Source: Micromonospora inyonensis (GTDB lineage Bacteria > Actinomycetota > Actinomycetes > Mycobacteriales > Micromonosporaceae). Taken from it: a DNA stretch of 64,000 nt. The position numbers and the translations under genes were made by a program. The notes beneath the pieces were generated by a model, which saw only the letters and a program-made list of their open reading frames with translations, ran no database searches and was not told where the DNA came from. This document shows positions 1 to 10,925 of this stretch, piece after piece. The stretch is from assembly GCF_900091415.1 (NCBI RefSeq), contig NZ_FMHU01000001.1:2046001-2110000 (forward strand), written 5' to 3'. Numbering within the stretch: the stretch's first letter is position 1; each line of letters begins with the position of its first letter.

Positions 1-5
1 TCCGG

Positions 6-139
6 TTTCCCTTTGCTCTGCACCCCAATACGCGCCAGGCACTCTCGGTGAGCGCGCGTTCTTGTACGCTGGCTCCCGTTGACGCTGCAGCCCCTGCTCA
101 TAGTCGGTGTCGCATATCTGGGTGCAGAGCAAAGGGAAA
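6..139. repeat. 134-bp element bounded by a perfect 20-bp inverted repeat
   Basis: TTTCCCTTTGCTCTGCACCC at 6-25 is matched by its exact reverse complement at 120-139, with 94 bases between. The interior has no convincing reading frame. It could fold as one long stem or be a small non-autonomous (MITE/REP-like) element. It lies before the terminator of the PspC gene. No target duplication can be judged because the left end is nearly at the window edge. Confidence 0.6.
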
Positions 140-306
140 ACTCGGGGATGGCGTGTCCCGGTGAAGGGTCACCCACCGTGAGACCGGAAGCCACTCCGAA
201 CGCCTGGACGCAGCGTGACTATGGATGGCTGGCGTCGTAGGGCCATCCTCGCCGGGGCGTCCGTGTGGCACACCGCACCGCGCTCGGAACGCCCCGCACC
301 GGACGC

Positions 307-338
307 GGCGCCCGCCCCGGTGAGTCGGGGCGGGCGCC
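307..338 (-). terminator. Hairpin terminator after the PspC gene
   Basis: A perfect 13-bp GC stem (307-319 with 326-338) closes a 6-base loop. It lies 43 bases beyond the stop of the leftward PspC gene. There is no long U tract, which is usual in actinobacteria. Confidence 0.6.
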
Positions 339-380
339 GTTGGTCGTGGCGGCCGTGCCATGTCGTCGTGGCGGTGCGGG

Positions 381-584
381 TCAGTACTGGACGGCGTACC
401 GGTCCTCGTTGGGCATCAGGAGCCAGAGCACCAGGTAGACGATCACCTGGGTGCCGGGCAGCAGCAACGACAGCAGGAACAACAGTCGGACGAAACCGGG
501 GGACCTGCCGAACCGCTGGGCCAGGCCGGCACAGACACCGGCGAACATGCGCCCCTGACGGGGCCGGACCAGTTTGCGACTCAT
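381..584 (-). CDS. PspC domain-containing small membrane protein
   Basis: A 67-residue protein. It opens with the PspC signature (basic N-terminus, then GRMFAGVCAGLAQRFG) and continues into one strongly hydrophobic segment at about residues 33-56. It ends with a short acidic-polar tail. Proteins of this size are almost a bare PspC domain; they sit in the membrane and are linked with envelope stress in other bacteria. It stands alone, divergent from the serine dehydratase gene, and is followed by a strong hairpin. The exact role in this organism is not known. Confidence 0.85.
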   Translation of the reverse strand: MSRKLVRPRQGRMFAGVCAGLAQRFGRSPGFVRLLFLLSLLLPGTQVIVYLVLWLLMPNEDRYAVQY

Positions 585-840
585 GGTCGTCTACTCCCAC
601 TCTGCGGCGCTTTGGCCGCCTCTGTAATCCACGGTAGGTGGGGCGTGCCACCGCGCCCTCAGCCCCGAGGTGGATTGGCCACCGGCGTACCCGTAGGTGG
701 TTACCCGTCCCGGGTCGGGGTGACGCGTCCCTTCCGGCATCGACCGCCCTGGGTGTATCGGCGGCCGGGCGGGGAATCCGTGACCAGGGCGGGTACGCTC
801 GCCGGCGGCCCCGCCGACGCCACTGGGGCCGAGGGGAGAA

Positions 841-2220
<1,380 letters not shown>

Positions 2221-2294
2221 GCCCGGGGGCCGGGCCACCCGCGTAGCGGTTCCGGCGAGCCGGTCGCCGGGGCACGCCGGGGCGGGAGGCGACG

Positions 2295-3125
2295 GTGACG
2301 ACCGGTGGTGCCGCGACCCTGTGGTCGCACCGCAACGCGCTGCGCATCCTGGTCCGTCGCGACCTGGCGGTGAAGTACCAACGCTCCGTGCTCGGGTACC
2401 TCTGGTCGCTGATCGAGCCGCTCGGCCTGGGCGCGGTCTACTACTTCGTCTTCGGCGTGCTCTACGCCGGGGACACCGGCCGGCACCTGGGCGAGGCGGC
2501 CGGGTCGTATCCGCTGTTCCTGGTCGCCGGGATCTTCGCCTGGCAGTGGGCCGGTTCGGCGATCACCGAGGCGGCCAACGCGCTCACCGGCCAGGCCCGG
2601 TTGATCACCGTACTGAACGTGCCCCGGGAGATCTTCCCGGTCGGCCGGGTCGCCGGCCGCTTCGCCGAGTACGTCGCCGGCCTGCCGATCCTGGTCGGCG
2701 TCGCGGCGGTCTACGCGGTACGTGGCCGGATCGACCCGGGGTTCGCGCTGCTCGCCCTTCCGCTCGCCCTGCTGGTGCAGACGGTCCTGCTGGTCGGGGT
2801 GGCGCTGCTGCTCTCCGCGCTGAACGTGCTGCTGCGCGACGTGGAACGGGTGATGCGCCTGGTACTGCGGCTGCTCTTCTACGCCACGCCGATCATCTAT
2901 CCGCTGAGCCTGGTCCGGGACTCCGCGGCCCCCGGCTGGTGTAAGGCGCTCTACGAGCTGAACCCGCTGGTCGGCATCGTGCAGCTGCACCATGCGGCCT
3001 GGTACCCGGACGAGTTCCCGGACGCCCGGCTGCTGGTCACCTCGGTCGCCGGCAGCCTGCTGGTGCTGGTCGTCGGCCGGCTGGCGTTCCGCCGGCTCGA
3101 ACCGGCCGTGCTCAAGGAGCTCTGA
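2295..3125 (+). CDS. Polysaccharide/teichoic acid ABC exporter permease (Wzm/TagG-like)
   Basis: A 276-residue ABC-2 type permease with about six membrane segments. It begins with the family hallmark of an N-terminal amphipathic stretch (LVRRDLAVKYQRSVLGYLWS) that lies along the membrane. It is followed 41 bases later by its ATPase partner, and together they would move a lipid-linked polymer across the membrane. The neighbours (CDP-alcohol phosphatidyltransferase, GT2-TagF protein) indicate a phosphate-containing wall polymer as cargo. GTG start. Confidence 0.88.
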   Translation: MTTGGAATLWSHRNALRILVRRDLAVKYQRSVLGYLWSLIEPLGLGAVYYFVFGVLYAGDTGRHLGEAAGSYPLFLVAGIFAWQWAGSAITEAANALTGQARLITVLNVPREIFPVGRVAGRFAEYVAGLPILVGVAAVYAVRGRIDPGFALLALPLALLVQTVLLVGVALLLSALNVLLRDVERVMRLVLRLLFYATPIIYPLSLVRDSAAPGWCKALYELNPLVGIVQLHHAAWYPDEFPDARLLVTSVAGSLLVLVVGRLAFRRLEPAVLKEL

Positions 3126-3166
3126 GGCGTGCGGCCGGGGAACGGGGCGGCCGGAGGGCCGCGGTC

Positions 3167-3910
3167 ATGACGGCGATCATCGAGGCGGACGGCCTGGGCA
3201 TCCGGTTCGCCCGCAACCGGCGGCGGCAGTTGCGCCTGCGCGAGCTGGTCGTCCACGGGGGTGGCCGGAACCCGGACGGTGGGCGGTTCTGGCCGTTGCG
3301 GGACGTCTCGTTCACCATCACCGCCGGGGAACGGGTCGGTGTGCTGGGGCGCAACGGCAGCGGCAAGAGCACCCTGCTGCGGCTGATCGCCGGGGTGCTG
3401 ATCCCCGACGAGGGGCGGATCGGGGTGCGTGGTGCGGTCGCCCCGCTGCTGGAACTCTCCGCCGGCTTCGCCGGCGACCTGACCGGGCGGGAGAACCTGC
3501 ACCTGGTCGGTGGCCTGCACGGGCTCTCTCCGGTTTACCTCCGGCGGCACTTCGATGACATCATCTCCTTCGCTGGCGAGCAGGTCGAGCGGGCCGTCGA
3601 CACCCCGGTGCGGCACTACTCCTCGGGGATGAAGATCCGGCTCGGCTTCGCGATCGTCAGCCGGCTGCCGCACCCCGTGCTGCTGATGGACGAGGTGACG
3701 GCCGTCGGGGACGCGGAGTTCCGTGCGAAGTGCTACGCCACGATCGACCGACTGCTCGCGGAGGGGCGCACCTTGGTGCTGGTGTCACACAACGAGAAGG
3801 ACCTGACCCGGTTCTGCCGTCGGGGTCTCTACCTCGACGGTGGCCGGTTGACCGTCGACGGGTCGCTGGACGAGGCGCTCGCCGCGTACCACCGGTCGGT
3901 CGCGCGGTGA
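3167..3910 (+). CDS. Polysaccharide/teichoic acid ABC exporter ATP-binding protein (Wzt/TagH-like)
   Basis: A 247-residue ATPase. Walker A is GRNGSGKST (residues 61-69). The signature is the export-subfamily variant HYSSGMKIRLGFA instead of LSGGQ, and Walker B is VLLMDEVTAVGD. As in Wzt proteins, a short N-terminal extension precedes the ATPase core. No C-terminal carbohydrate-binding domain is present, so it resembles the short TagH form. Its TGA overlaps the GTG of the next gene (GTGA at 3907-3910), so translation is probably coupled. Confidence 0.9.
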   Translation: MTAIIEADGLGIRFARNRRRQLRLRELVVHGGGRNPDGGRFWPLRDVSFTITAGERVGVLGRNGSGKSTLLRLIAGVLIPDEGRIGVRGAVAPLLELSAGFAGDLTGRENLHLVGGLHGLSPVYLRRHFDDIISFAGEQVERAVDTPVRHYSSGMKIRLGFAIVSRLPHPVLLMDEVTAVGDAEFRAKCYATIDRLLAEGRTLVLVSHNEKDLTRFCRRGLYLDGGRLTVDGSLDEALAAYHRSVAR

Positions 3911-5814
3911 CCCTGGCGATCGTGCTCGCCACCGGGGGCCCGGCGGCGAATCTCCCCGACGACACCGTCGGCCACCTCGTCGCGCAGTGGCGGGCCGCCG
4001 GAGCGACCGAGGTCCGGGTCGCCACCGACCTGCCCGAGCTGGCCGCCCTGGCCGAGCGCGCGACCGGGCCGGTACTGGTCTCCGGTGCCGACCTGGTGGC
4101 CCACACCACCGTGCTGAAGCACCTGGCCACCAGCCCGGTCGCCGGCACGGCCGCGCTGGTGCTGGCCGACCCGCCGGCCGCCGGCCACGCTGCGGTCCGC
4201 GAGGAACGCGGCCAGGTGGTGGCCGCCGGACCGGCCCGGACGCTGTCCGACGCCACCGGCAGCTTCGGCGGCGCGCTGCGGGTCGTTGCGGCGGACCTGC
4301 CCGCGCTGGTCGCCGCCGCCCGGACGGCCGCCGGGTCGGGCGGGACCGACCTGGACGGCCTCGTCGCCGCGTTCACGGCCACCGGGGCGCTGACCTTCGC
4401 CCACCGGGTACGCCTGCTCGTCGCGCACCGGGCCGTCGACCCGGCCGGGCTGGCCGCCGCCCGCGCCGAACTGGCCGGGGTGGACGAGGACGCGGCCGAG
4501 CTGCGGCTGTCCGTCAAGGAGCGGGACGACTTCTTCACCACGTACTTCGTCAGCTCCTGGTCGCCGTACGTGACGAAGGCCTGCGCCCGGCTCGGGCTGA
4601 CGCCGACCGGGGTCACCATGATCTCGGTTTTCTTCGCCGTGGTCGCGGCGGTGCTGTTCGGTGCCGGCGGGCGGCCCGCGCTGGTCACCGGTGGTGTGCT
4701 GCTCTACCTCGGGTTCATGCTCGACTGCGTGGACGGGCAGCTGGCCCGGTACACCCGCGACTTCAGCCCCTGGGGCGGCTGGCTGGACACCATGGCCGAC
4801 CGGGCCAAGGAGTACGTCGTCTACGCCGGGCTCGGCTTCGGGGCGACGCACGCCGGGCTGGGCGACGGCTGGGTGCTGGCGCTCGCCGCGATGACCCTCC
4901 AGACCGTCCGGCACCACACCGACGCGTGGTACGGGGTGCTGCACGACGAGGCGGCCCGCCGGCCGAAGGCGGCCAGCCCCGGCGGCGGCATCGGCGACAA
5001 GCTCAACGCCGCCTCCAACCGGGTGCAGGCCGACACCGGCTCGGTGTCGTACTGGCTGAAGCGGACCGTGGTGTTCCCGATCGGGGAGCGCTGGGCGCTG
5101 ATCGCGCTCACCGCCGCGCTCTTCGACGCCCGGGTCGCCCTGATCGCCGTGCTGGTCTGGGGTGTCCTGGCGTTCGCGTACACCGGGGCGCTGCGCACCC
5201 TGCGGGCCCGGTTCATGCGGGTGCCGGTGCTCGGCACGGTCGACGCCGGCCTGCACCGCGACGACGGTCCGCTGGTGCGCCGGTTCGGCGGGCGGATCCC
5301 GGCGCAGCTCCCGCTCGCCGTGCTCGCCGCGTTGGCCGCACTGGGCCTGCTCGGCGTGGCGCTGACCGGCGGTGACACCGTCCGCTGGGCCGCCCCGGTG
5401 GCCCTGCTGGTGCTGCTCGCCGCCGGACTCGGCGCGCGGGGCCGGGCCGACGGCGCGCTGGACTGGCTGGTGCCGGCCGCGCTGCGGGCGGCCGAGTACG
5501 TCTTCGCGATCGCCGTGGGGGTGGCCGGCGACGTGCCGCTGCCGCTGGTCTTCGGGTACGTCTTCGTGCTCACCCTGCTCCACTACGACCTGGTGGCCCG
5601 GTTGGAGAAGCGACAGCCCGCCCCGCCGCTGCACGATGCGACGCTGGGCTGGGAGGGGCGCTCGGTCCTGCTGGTCGTGGCGCTGATCGCCGGATTCGCG
5701 TGGGTGGGGATGGCTACACTCACTTCGTACCTTTTGGTGATTTTCGTGATGAGTGTGGTCGCCGCCTGGGTGAGGCGTCCCACCCGCGCCGCGCGTACCG
5801 CCCCGGCGCGGTGA
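3907..5814 (+). CDS. CDP-alcohol phosphatidyltransferase family protein with N-terminal nucleotidyltransferase-like domain
   Basis: The GTG at 3907 overlaps the stop of the ATPase gene and gives about 635 residues; longer readings run back into that gene. The first 200 residues start with a Rossmann-like IVLATGGPAANL segment, resembling a sugar-phosphate nucleotidyltransferase fold. The middle holds the full CDP-alcohol motif: DCVDGQLARYT, then GGWLDTMAD, giving the D-x2-D-G-x2-A-R ... G-x3-D-x3-D pattern. Many C-terminal membrane helices follow. It likely makes a CDP-activated polyol and transfers it to a lipid or polymer acceptor for the exported wall polymer. The exact alcohol is not evident. 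Confidence 0.85.
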   Translation: MTLAIVLATGGPAANLPDDTVGHLVAQWRAAGATEVRVATDLPELAALAERATGPVLVSGADLVAHTTVLKHLATSPVAGTAALVLADPPAAGHAAVREERGQVVAAGPARTLSDATGSFGGALRVVAADLPALVAAARTAAGSGGTDLDGLVAAFTATGALTFAHRVRLLVAHRAVDPAGLAAARAELAGVDEDAAELRLSVKERDDFFTTYFVSSWSPYVTKACARLGLTPTGVTMISVFFAVVAAVLFGAGGRPALVTGGVLLYLGFMLDCVDGQLARYTRDFSPWGGWLDTMADRAKEYVVYAGLGFGATHAGLGDGWVLALAAMTLQTVRHHTDAWYGVLHDEAARRPKAASPGGGIGDKLNAASNRVQADTGSVSYWLKRTVVFPIGERWALIALTAALFDARVALIAVLVWGVLAFAYTGALRTLRARFMRVPVLGTVDAGLHRDDGPLVRRFGGRIPAQLPLAVLAALAALGLLGVALTGGDTVRWAAPVALLVLLAAGLGARGRADGALDWLVPAALRAAEYVFAIAVGVAGDVPLPLVFGYVFVLTLLHYDLVARLEKRQPAPPLHDATLGWEGRSVLLVVALIAGFAWVGMATLTSYLLVIFVMSVVAAWVRRPTRAARTAPAR

Positions 5815-5851
5815 GGGGGCGTCGCGCGGTGGCCTGACCGGGGGGCCCGGG

Positions 5852-8080
5852 ATGGCGCTGATCAGCTTCGTCGTACCGGTCCACCGGGTCCAGGGGTACC
5901 TGCGCGAGTGCCTGGACTCCCTGCTCGGGCAGGCGTTCGACGACGTCGAGGTGATCGCCGTCGACGACTGCTCGCCGGACGCCAGCCCGGAGATCCTCAC
6001 CGGGTACGCCGGTCGCGACCCCCGGGTCCGGCTGGTCCGGCTGACCGGCAACGTCGGGCTCGGCCCGGCCCGCAACGTCGGGCTGGACCGGGCCACCGGC
6101 GAGTACGTCTGGTTCGTCGACGGCGACGACTGGCTGGCCCCCGGGTGCCTGCCGGTGGTCGCCGAGCGGCTCCGCGCCACCCGGCCGGACGTGCTCCTGG
6201 TCGACCACGTCCGGGTGCACTGGAACGACAGCGTCACCCGTAGCGCCCTGCGTGACGTGTACCCGGAGCCGGTCGGGGCGGAGACGTTCCGGCTGCGGGA
6301 CCGCCCCGAGGTCGTCGGGCTGCTGCACACCGCCTGGAACAAGCTGGTCCGACGCGAGTTCCTGGTCTCTCTCGGGCTGCGCTTCGCGTCCGGCTGGTAC
6401 GAGGACGTCTCGTTCAGCTACCCGGTGCTGCTGGCCGCCGAGCGGATCGGCCTGCTCGACCGGGTCTGCGTCAACTACCGGCAGCGGCGGACCGGTGCGA
6501 TCACCCGTACCCCGGGGGACCGGCACTTCGACGTCTTCGCGCAGTGGGAGCGGGTGTTCCGGTTCCTGGCCGACCACCCGGCCGTCCACGGGGCCGGGGA
6601 ACTGCACCCGGTGCTCTTCGAGCGGATGGTCTGGCACTACCTGACGGTGCTCGGCAACGGTGCGCGGATCGCCCAGCAGGTGCGGGCGGCGTTCTTCGCC
6701 CGGATCGTCGCCGACCACGAGCGGTGGCGGCCACCGGGCGGGTACCGGATGCCGGACGGGATCGAGGGGCTCAAGCACCGGCTGGTGGCAACCGGACGGT
6801 GGCGTACCTTCAGTGCGCTGCGCGGCGCGCACCGGACCGGCCTGACCGTACGCCGGACGGCGCGTACCGCCCGGCGACGGGGCGCTCCGGTGCTGCTCGG
6901 CGCGGCACGACTGACCCGGGACGCCGCGCTGCTCGCCGGTTACCGGGCGGAACTGCGCCGGCCGGTCGACCCGACGCTCGCCCTCTACGCCGCGTACTGG
7001 TACCGGGGGTACGCCTGCAATCCGGCCGCGATCCACGCCGCCGCCCGGCGGCTGGCCCCGCACGTGCGCGGGGTGTGGATCGTCCGGCGGGACCGGCTCG
7101 ACTCGCTGCCGCCCGGCCTGGAGTACGTGGTGGCCGGCACCGCCGCCTACTTCCGGGCGCTGGCCCGGGCGCGGTGGCTGGTCAACAACGTCAACTTCCC
7201 GGACCACGTGCGTAAACGGCCCGGCACCGTGCACGTGCAGACGCACCACGGCACCCCGGTCAAGGTGATGGGGCTGGACCAGCGGCGGTACCCGCTCGGC
7301 GCGCCCGGAATGGACTTCGCCGCGCTGCTGCGCCGGGTCGACCGGTGGGACTACAGCATCTCCTCGAACAGCTTCTCCACCCAGATGTGGGAGCGGGCGT
7401 ACCCGGCGGCGTACACCACGCTGGAGGTGGGCTACCCACGCAACGACCGGCTGGTGACCGCCACGGCCGACGAGATCGCCGAGATCCGGGCGGGGCTCGG
7501 CGCCGGGCCCGGGGAACGGATGGTGCTCTACGCGCCCACCCACCGTGAGCACCTGCCCGGCTACCACCCCCCGTTCGACCCCCACCGGCTTCTCGACGTG
7601 CTCGGCCCGGCCGGACGGCTGCTGGTGCGTAGCCACTACTTCCACGACCGCGAGCCGCAGGGCGCGTCCGGCTGGCCGTCCGACGACCCCCGCGTCACCG
7701 ACGTCAGCGGGTACGACCCGGTGGAGGACCTCTACCTCGCCGCCGACGTGCTGGTCACCGACTACTCCTCGGCGATGTTCGACTACGCCGTACTGGACCG
7801 GCCGATCGTGCTGTACGCGCCCGACCGGGAGGCGTACCGGCTGGCGCGCGGGGTGTACCTCGACGTGACCGCGGAGCCGCCGGGCGCGGTGGCGACCACC
7901 TTCGCCGGCCTGCTCGACGTGTTCCGCTCCGGGACGGTCGACTCGGCGGTCGCCACCGCGGACCGGCAGCGGTTCCGGGCCCGGTTCTGCGTCTGGGACG
8001 ACGGGCACGCCGCCGAGCGGGTGGTCCGCCGGGTCTTCCTCGGTGAGCCCGGTGGCGACGAGCCAGGTGACGTGCGATGA
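5852..8080 (+). CDS. Bifunctional GT2 glycosyltransferase / CDP-glycerol glycerophosphotransferase (TagF-like)
   Basis: 742 residues in two halves. Residues 1-230 are a GT-A, family 2 glycosyltransferase: ISFVVPVHRVQGYLRECLDS, VDDCSPDAS and VDGDDWLAPG give the nucleotide- and metal-binding motifs. Residues from about 370 to the end are a TagF-type polyol phosphate polymerase: QTHHGTP, YPRND, YAPTHRE and VTDYSSAMFDY are all present. Such fusions build repeating polyol-phosphate/sugar wall polymers. With the exporter and the CDP-alcohol enzyme just upstream, this completes a small wall-teichoic-acid-like operon. ATG start, 37 bases after the previous stop. Confidence 0.9.
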   Translation: MALISFVVPVHRVQGYLRECLDSLLGQAFDDVEVIAVDDCSPDASPEILTGYAGRDPRVRLVRLTGNVGLGPARNVGLDRATGEYVWFVDGDDWLAPGCLPVVAERLRATRPDVLLVDHVRVHWNDSVTRSALRDVYPEPVGAETFRLRDRPEVVGLLHTAWNKLVRREFLVSLGLRFASGWYEDVSFSYPVLLAAERIGLLDRVCVNYRQRRTGAITRTPGDRHFDVFAQWERVFRFLADHPAVHGAGELHPVLFERMVWHYLTVLGNGARIAQQVRAAFFARIVADHERWRPPGGYRMPDGIEGLKHRLVATGRWRTFSALRGAHRTGLTVRRTARTARRRGAPVLLGAARLTRDAALLAGYRAELRRPVDPTLALYAAYWYRGYACNPAAIHAAARRLAPHVRGVWIVRRDRLDSLPPGLEYVVAGTAAYFRALARARWLVNNVNFPDHVRKRPGTVHVQTHHGTPVKVMGLDQRRYPLGAPGMDFAALLRRVDRWDYSISSNSFSTQMWERAYPAAYTTLEVGYPRNDRLVTATADEIAEIRAGLGAGPGERMVLYAPTHREHLPGYHPPFDPHRLLDVLGPAGRLLVRSHYFHDREPQGASGWPSDDPRVTDVSGYDPVEDLYLAADVLVTDYSSAMFDYAVLDRPIVLYAPDREAYRLARGVYLDVTAEPPGAVATTFAGLLDVFRSGTVDSAVATADRQRFRARFCVWDDGHAAERVVRRVFLGEPGGDEPGDVR

Positions 8081-8219
8081 CGCGCGATGCGGGTCGACGG
8101 GAGGGACCGGCGTAATAGGCCTGTCACGAGCCGAACATGGCACGTTTACCCGATGTCCCGAACCCTTGATGCTGGTCACAGTCAATGCGGTGTCCGCGAC
8201 GACCAGCGGGAGGTGACGG

Positions 8220-9530
8220 GTGGCCACCGTCGCGTTGAAGGATGTCTCCAAGGTGTTCCCGAACGGGACGCTCGCGGTGGACAACGTCAACCTCGATGTG
8301 AACGACGGCGAGTTCATGGTGCTGCTCGGGCCGTCGGGCTGCGGGAAGTCGACGGTGCTGCGCATGGTCGCCGGACTGGAGACTCCGACCAGCGGCGCGG
8401 TGATGATCGACGGTGAGTACGCCAACGACCTCACCCCGCCCGACCGGCGGATCGCCATGGTCTTCCAGGACTTCGCGCTCTACCCGCACATGACCGTCGA
8501 GGACAACATCGCCTTCCCGCTGAAGCTGGCCGGGATGGAGTCGACCCCCCGCGAGGAACGGGTGGCGAGCGTGGCCACCGCGCTGGGCATCGGGGACGTG
8601 CTGGGCCGCCGGCCGAGCCAGCTCTCCGGTGGGCAGCGGCAGCGGGTAGCGATGGGTCGGGCGATCGTCCGTCGGCCGCGCCTCTTCCTGATGGACGAGC
8701 CGCTGTCCAACCTCGACAGCGGCCTGCGCGCCGAACTGCGGGCGGAGATCTCCGGGCTGACCCGTGAGCTGGGCGTCACCACCATCTACGTCACCCACGA
8801 CCAGGCCGAGGCGCTGACCATGGCCGACCGGGTCGCCATCATGCGCAAGGGGGTGCTCCAGGACGTCGGCACCCCCACCCAGGTGTACGGCCGCCCGGCC
8901 ACCCTGTACGTCGCCGCCTTCCTCGGCAGCCCCAAGATGAACCTGCTGGAGGCGTCGGTCTACGTCCACCTCGACCGGTACGTCGCGTTGAACCTCGGCG
9001 AGCAGTCGCTCTACCTGCCCTGGGGCGACATCCGCAGCCGGGCGGTGGCCCACTACCACGGTGAGCGGATCGTGGTCGGGATGCGTGCCGAGGCACTGAC
9101 CCCGGTCGCGCCGGACGCGCCGGGCGACGTCCTGCGGGGACGGATCCGCTTCCTGGAACACCACGGACACGAGTCGCTGGCCTTCCTCGACATCGGCGCG
9201 ACGGCGGTGGTGGTGGACGAGATGGGCAGCCGGGTCGTCGAGGAGCCTGACGTCGGCTCGCGCAGCCTGCGCCGGGGGCTCAGCCAGGTGGTGCAGCGGC
9301 TCACCGGCCGGTCGGTGGAGACGCCGCCGGAGGAGCCGGTGACCCGCGACAGCAAGGCGAGCGTGCTCGGTGACCCGGGGCGGCACCACCGCCGGCCGGC
9401 GGAGCTGTCCGTCCGGCTGGCCCCGTACCCGGCGGTCACCGCCGGCCAGCAACTGGCGGTCTCGGTTCGGATGGACGCCGTGCACTTCTTCGACGACCGG
9501 GGCGACCGGATCGACGTGGGCTGGCGCTGA
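8220..9530 (+). CDS. Sugar ABC transporter ATP-binding protein (UgpC/MsmX-like)
   Basis: 436 residues. Walker A is GPSGCGKST (37-45), the Q-loop sits in AMVFQDFALYPHM, the signature is LSGGQRQRVAMGRA and Walker B is LFLMDEPLSNLD. The C-terminus is a TOBE/MalK-like regulatory region. It is about 60-70 residues longer than the usual 370, because of an inserted polar stretch (about residues 345-400, containing VVQRLTGRSVETPPEE). No permease or binding protein is adjacent, as is common for the shared MsmX-type ATPases that serve several sugar importers. The GTG start is preceded by GGGAGGTGACG. Confidence 0.9.
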   Translation: MATVALKDVSKVFPNGTLAVDNVNLDVNDGEFMVLLGPSGCGKSTVLRMVAGLETPTSGAVMIDGEYANDLTPPDRRIAMVFQDFALYPHMTVEDNIAFPLKLAGMESTPREERVASVATALGIGDVLGRRPSQLSGGQRQRVAMGRAIVRRPRLFLMDEPLSNLDSGLRAELRAEISGLTRELGVTTIYVTHDQAEALTMADRVAIMRKGVLQDVGTPTQVYGRPATLYVAAFLGSPKMNLLEASVYVHLDRYVALNLGEQSLYLPWGDIRSRAVAHYHGERIVVGMRAEALTPVAPDAPGDVLRGRIRFLEHHGHESLAFLDIGATAVVVDEMGSRVVEEPDVGSRSLRRGLSQVVQRLTGRSVETPPEEPVTRDSKASVLGDPGRHHRRPAELSVRLAPYPAVTAGQQLAVSVRMDAVHFFDDRGDRIDVGWR

Positions 9531-9611
9531 GCGGGGCCGCCGCGCCACGTGTGCCGGCGGGCTCACCGGCCGCCCTTGCCGGGCAAGTTACCGGCCAGTA
9601 GCCTATCGGGT

Positions 9612-10076
9612 ATGTCGATTGACTCGCGTCAGGTGGCTGCCGGTCTGCTGGCGGCGGTGCCGTTCGTCCGTACCCTCGGTCTGGAGGTCGTCGAGGTCGC
9701 GCCCGAGGCCGACGGCGGGGTCCGGGCCGTGCTGCGGCTGCCCGACACCGCACCGACCCACAACCACGTCGGCGGCCCGCACGCCGGGGCGATGTTCACC
9801 CTCGGCGAGAGCGCCTCCGGCGCGGTGGTGCTCGCCGCCTTCGGCCACCTGCTCGACCGGGCGACGCCGCTCGCCGTCCGGGCCGAGATCGGCTACCGCC
9901 GGCTCGCCATGGGGCCGGTCACCGCGACCGCCCGCCTCGGCCGTCCGGTCGTCGAGGTGGTCGCCGAACTGGAGGCCGGCCGCCGGCCGGAGTTCCCGGT
10001 GCCGATCGAGATCACCACCGCCGACGGCACGGTCACCGGCACGATGACGGTGGTCTGGACGTTGCGTCCCCACTGA
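9612..10076 (+). CDS. Hotdog-fold thioesterase (PaaI/DUF4442-like)
   Basis: 154 residues from the ATG at 9612; an upstream in-frame GTG at 9549 is less likely because the extension is GC-skewed filler. The segment THNHVGGPHAGAMFTLGESASG matches the helix-start region of small acyl-CoA thioesterases of the hotdog fold, which act as cytoplasmic dimers or tetramers. Substrate is unknown. It is a single gene between an ABC ATPase and the HAD/GH65 pair. Confidence 0.8.
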   Translation: MSIDSRQVAAGLLAAVPFVRTLGLEVVEVAPEADGGVRAVLRLPDTAPTHNHVGGPHAGAMFTLGESASGAVVLAAFGHLLDRATPLAVRAEIGYRRLAMGPVTATARLGRPVVEVVAELEAGRRPEFPVPIEITTADGTVTGTMTVVWTLRPH

Positions 10077-10172
10077 CCCCGGCCGGGCCCCGGCGACCGC
10101 CACGACCGGGCGGGGCGGCGGGTGGGGACGGAATCGGGTTTGTCGGCACTGTCCGCTGGTTAGATTCATGGG

Positions 10173-10925
10173 GTGCTGGGCCTACCCGATCATGTGACCG
10201 CCTGTCTCTTCGATCTGGACGGTGTGCTGACCCAGACCGCCCGGGTGCACAACGCCGCGTGGACCGAGACCTTCGACGCGTTCCTGCGCGCGCGGGCCAC
10301 CGCCACCGGCGAGCCGTACCGCCCCTTCGATCCCGGGGACGACTACAACCGCTACGTCGACGGTCGACCCCGGGCCGACGGGGTCCGCACCTTTCTCGCC
10401 TCCCGGGGCATCGCCCTGCCCGAGGGGGCACCGGACGACCCGCCCGGGGCGGACACCGTGCACGGCCTCGGCAACCGCAAGAACGTCGTCCTGCTGGACC
10501 GGCTGCGCACCAGCGGCGTCGACGTCTACCCCGGCTCGGTGGCGTACCTGGAGGCGGCGGCCGCCGCCGGGCTGCGCCGCGCGGTCGTCTCGGCCAGCGC
10601 CAACTGCCGCGAGGTGGTCGCCGCCGCCGGCCTGGAACACCTGCTGGAGGCCCGGGTGGACGGAGTGGTCGCGCGGGTCGAGGGGCTGCGGGGCAAGCCG
10701 CACCCGGACACCTTCCTGGCCGGGGCGCGGCAGCTCGGCGTCGTACCGGCCCAGACGGCGGTCTTCGAGGACGCGCTGGCGGGAGTGGCCGCCGGCCGGG
10801 CGGGCGGCTTCGGCTACGTGGTCGGCGTCGACCGGGTCGGGCAGGCCGACGACCTGCGTGCCCAGGGCGCCGACATCGTGGTGCCCGACCTCGGTGACCT
10901 GATCGACGAGGAGTTCCGCGGGTGA
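10173..10925 (+). CDS. Beta-phosphoglucomutase family HAD hydrolase
   Basis: 250 residues. Motif I is FDLDGVLTQT (nucleophile Asp14 and acid Asp16). The cap and later motifs VVSASANCREV (motif II Ser/Thr), RGKPHPDTFL (motif III Lys) and VFEDALAGVAAG (motif IV acids) follow the beta-PGM pattern. It would turn beta-glucose 1-phosphate into glucose 6-phosphate. The next gene is a GH65 phosphorylase whose product is beta-glucose 1-phosphate, and the two overlap by four bases (GTGA), so they form one disaccharide-use unit. GTG start. Confidence 0.88.
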   Translation: MLGLPDHVTACLFDLDGVLTQTARVHNAAWTETFDAFLRARATATGEPYRPFDPGDDYNRYVDGRPRADGVRTFLASRGIALPEGAPDDPPGADTVHGLGNRKNVVLLDRLRTSGVDVYPGSVAYLEAAAAAGLRRAVVSASANCREVVAAAGLEHLLEARVDGVVARVEGLRGKPHPDTFLAGARQLGVVPAQTAVFEDALAGVAAGRAGGFGYVVGVDRVGQADDLRAQGADIVVPDLGDLIDEEFRG

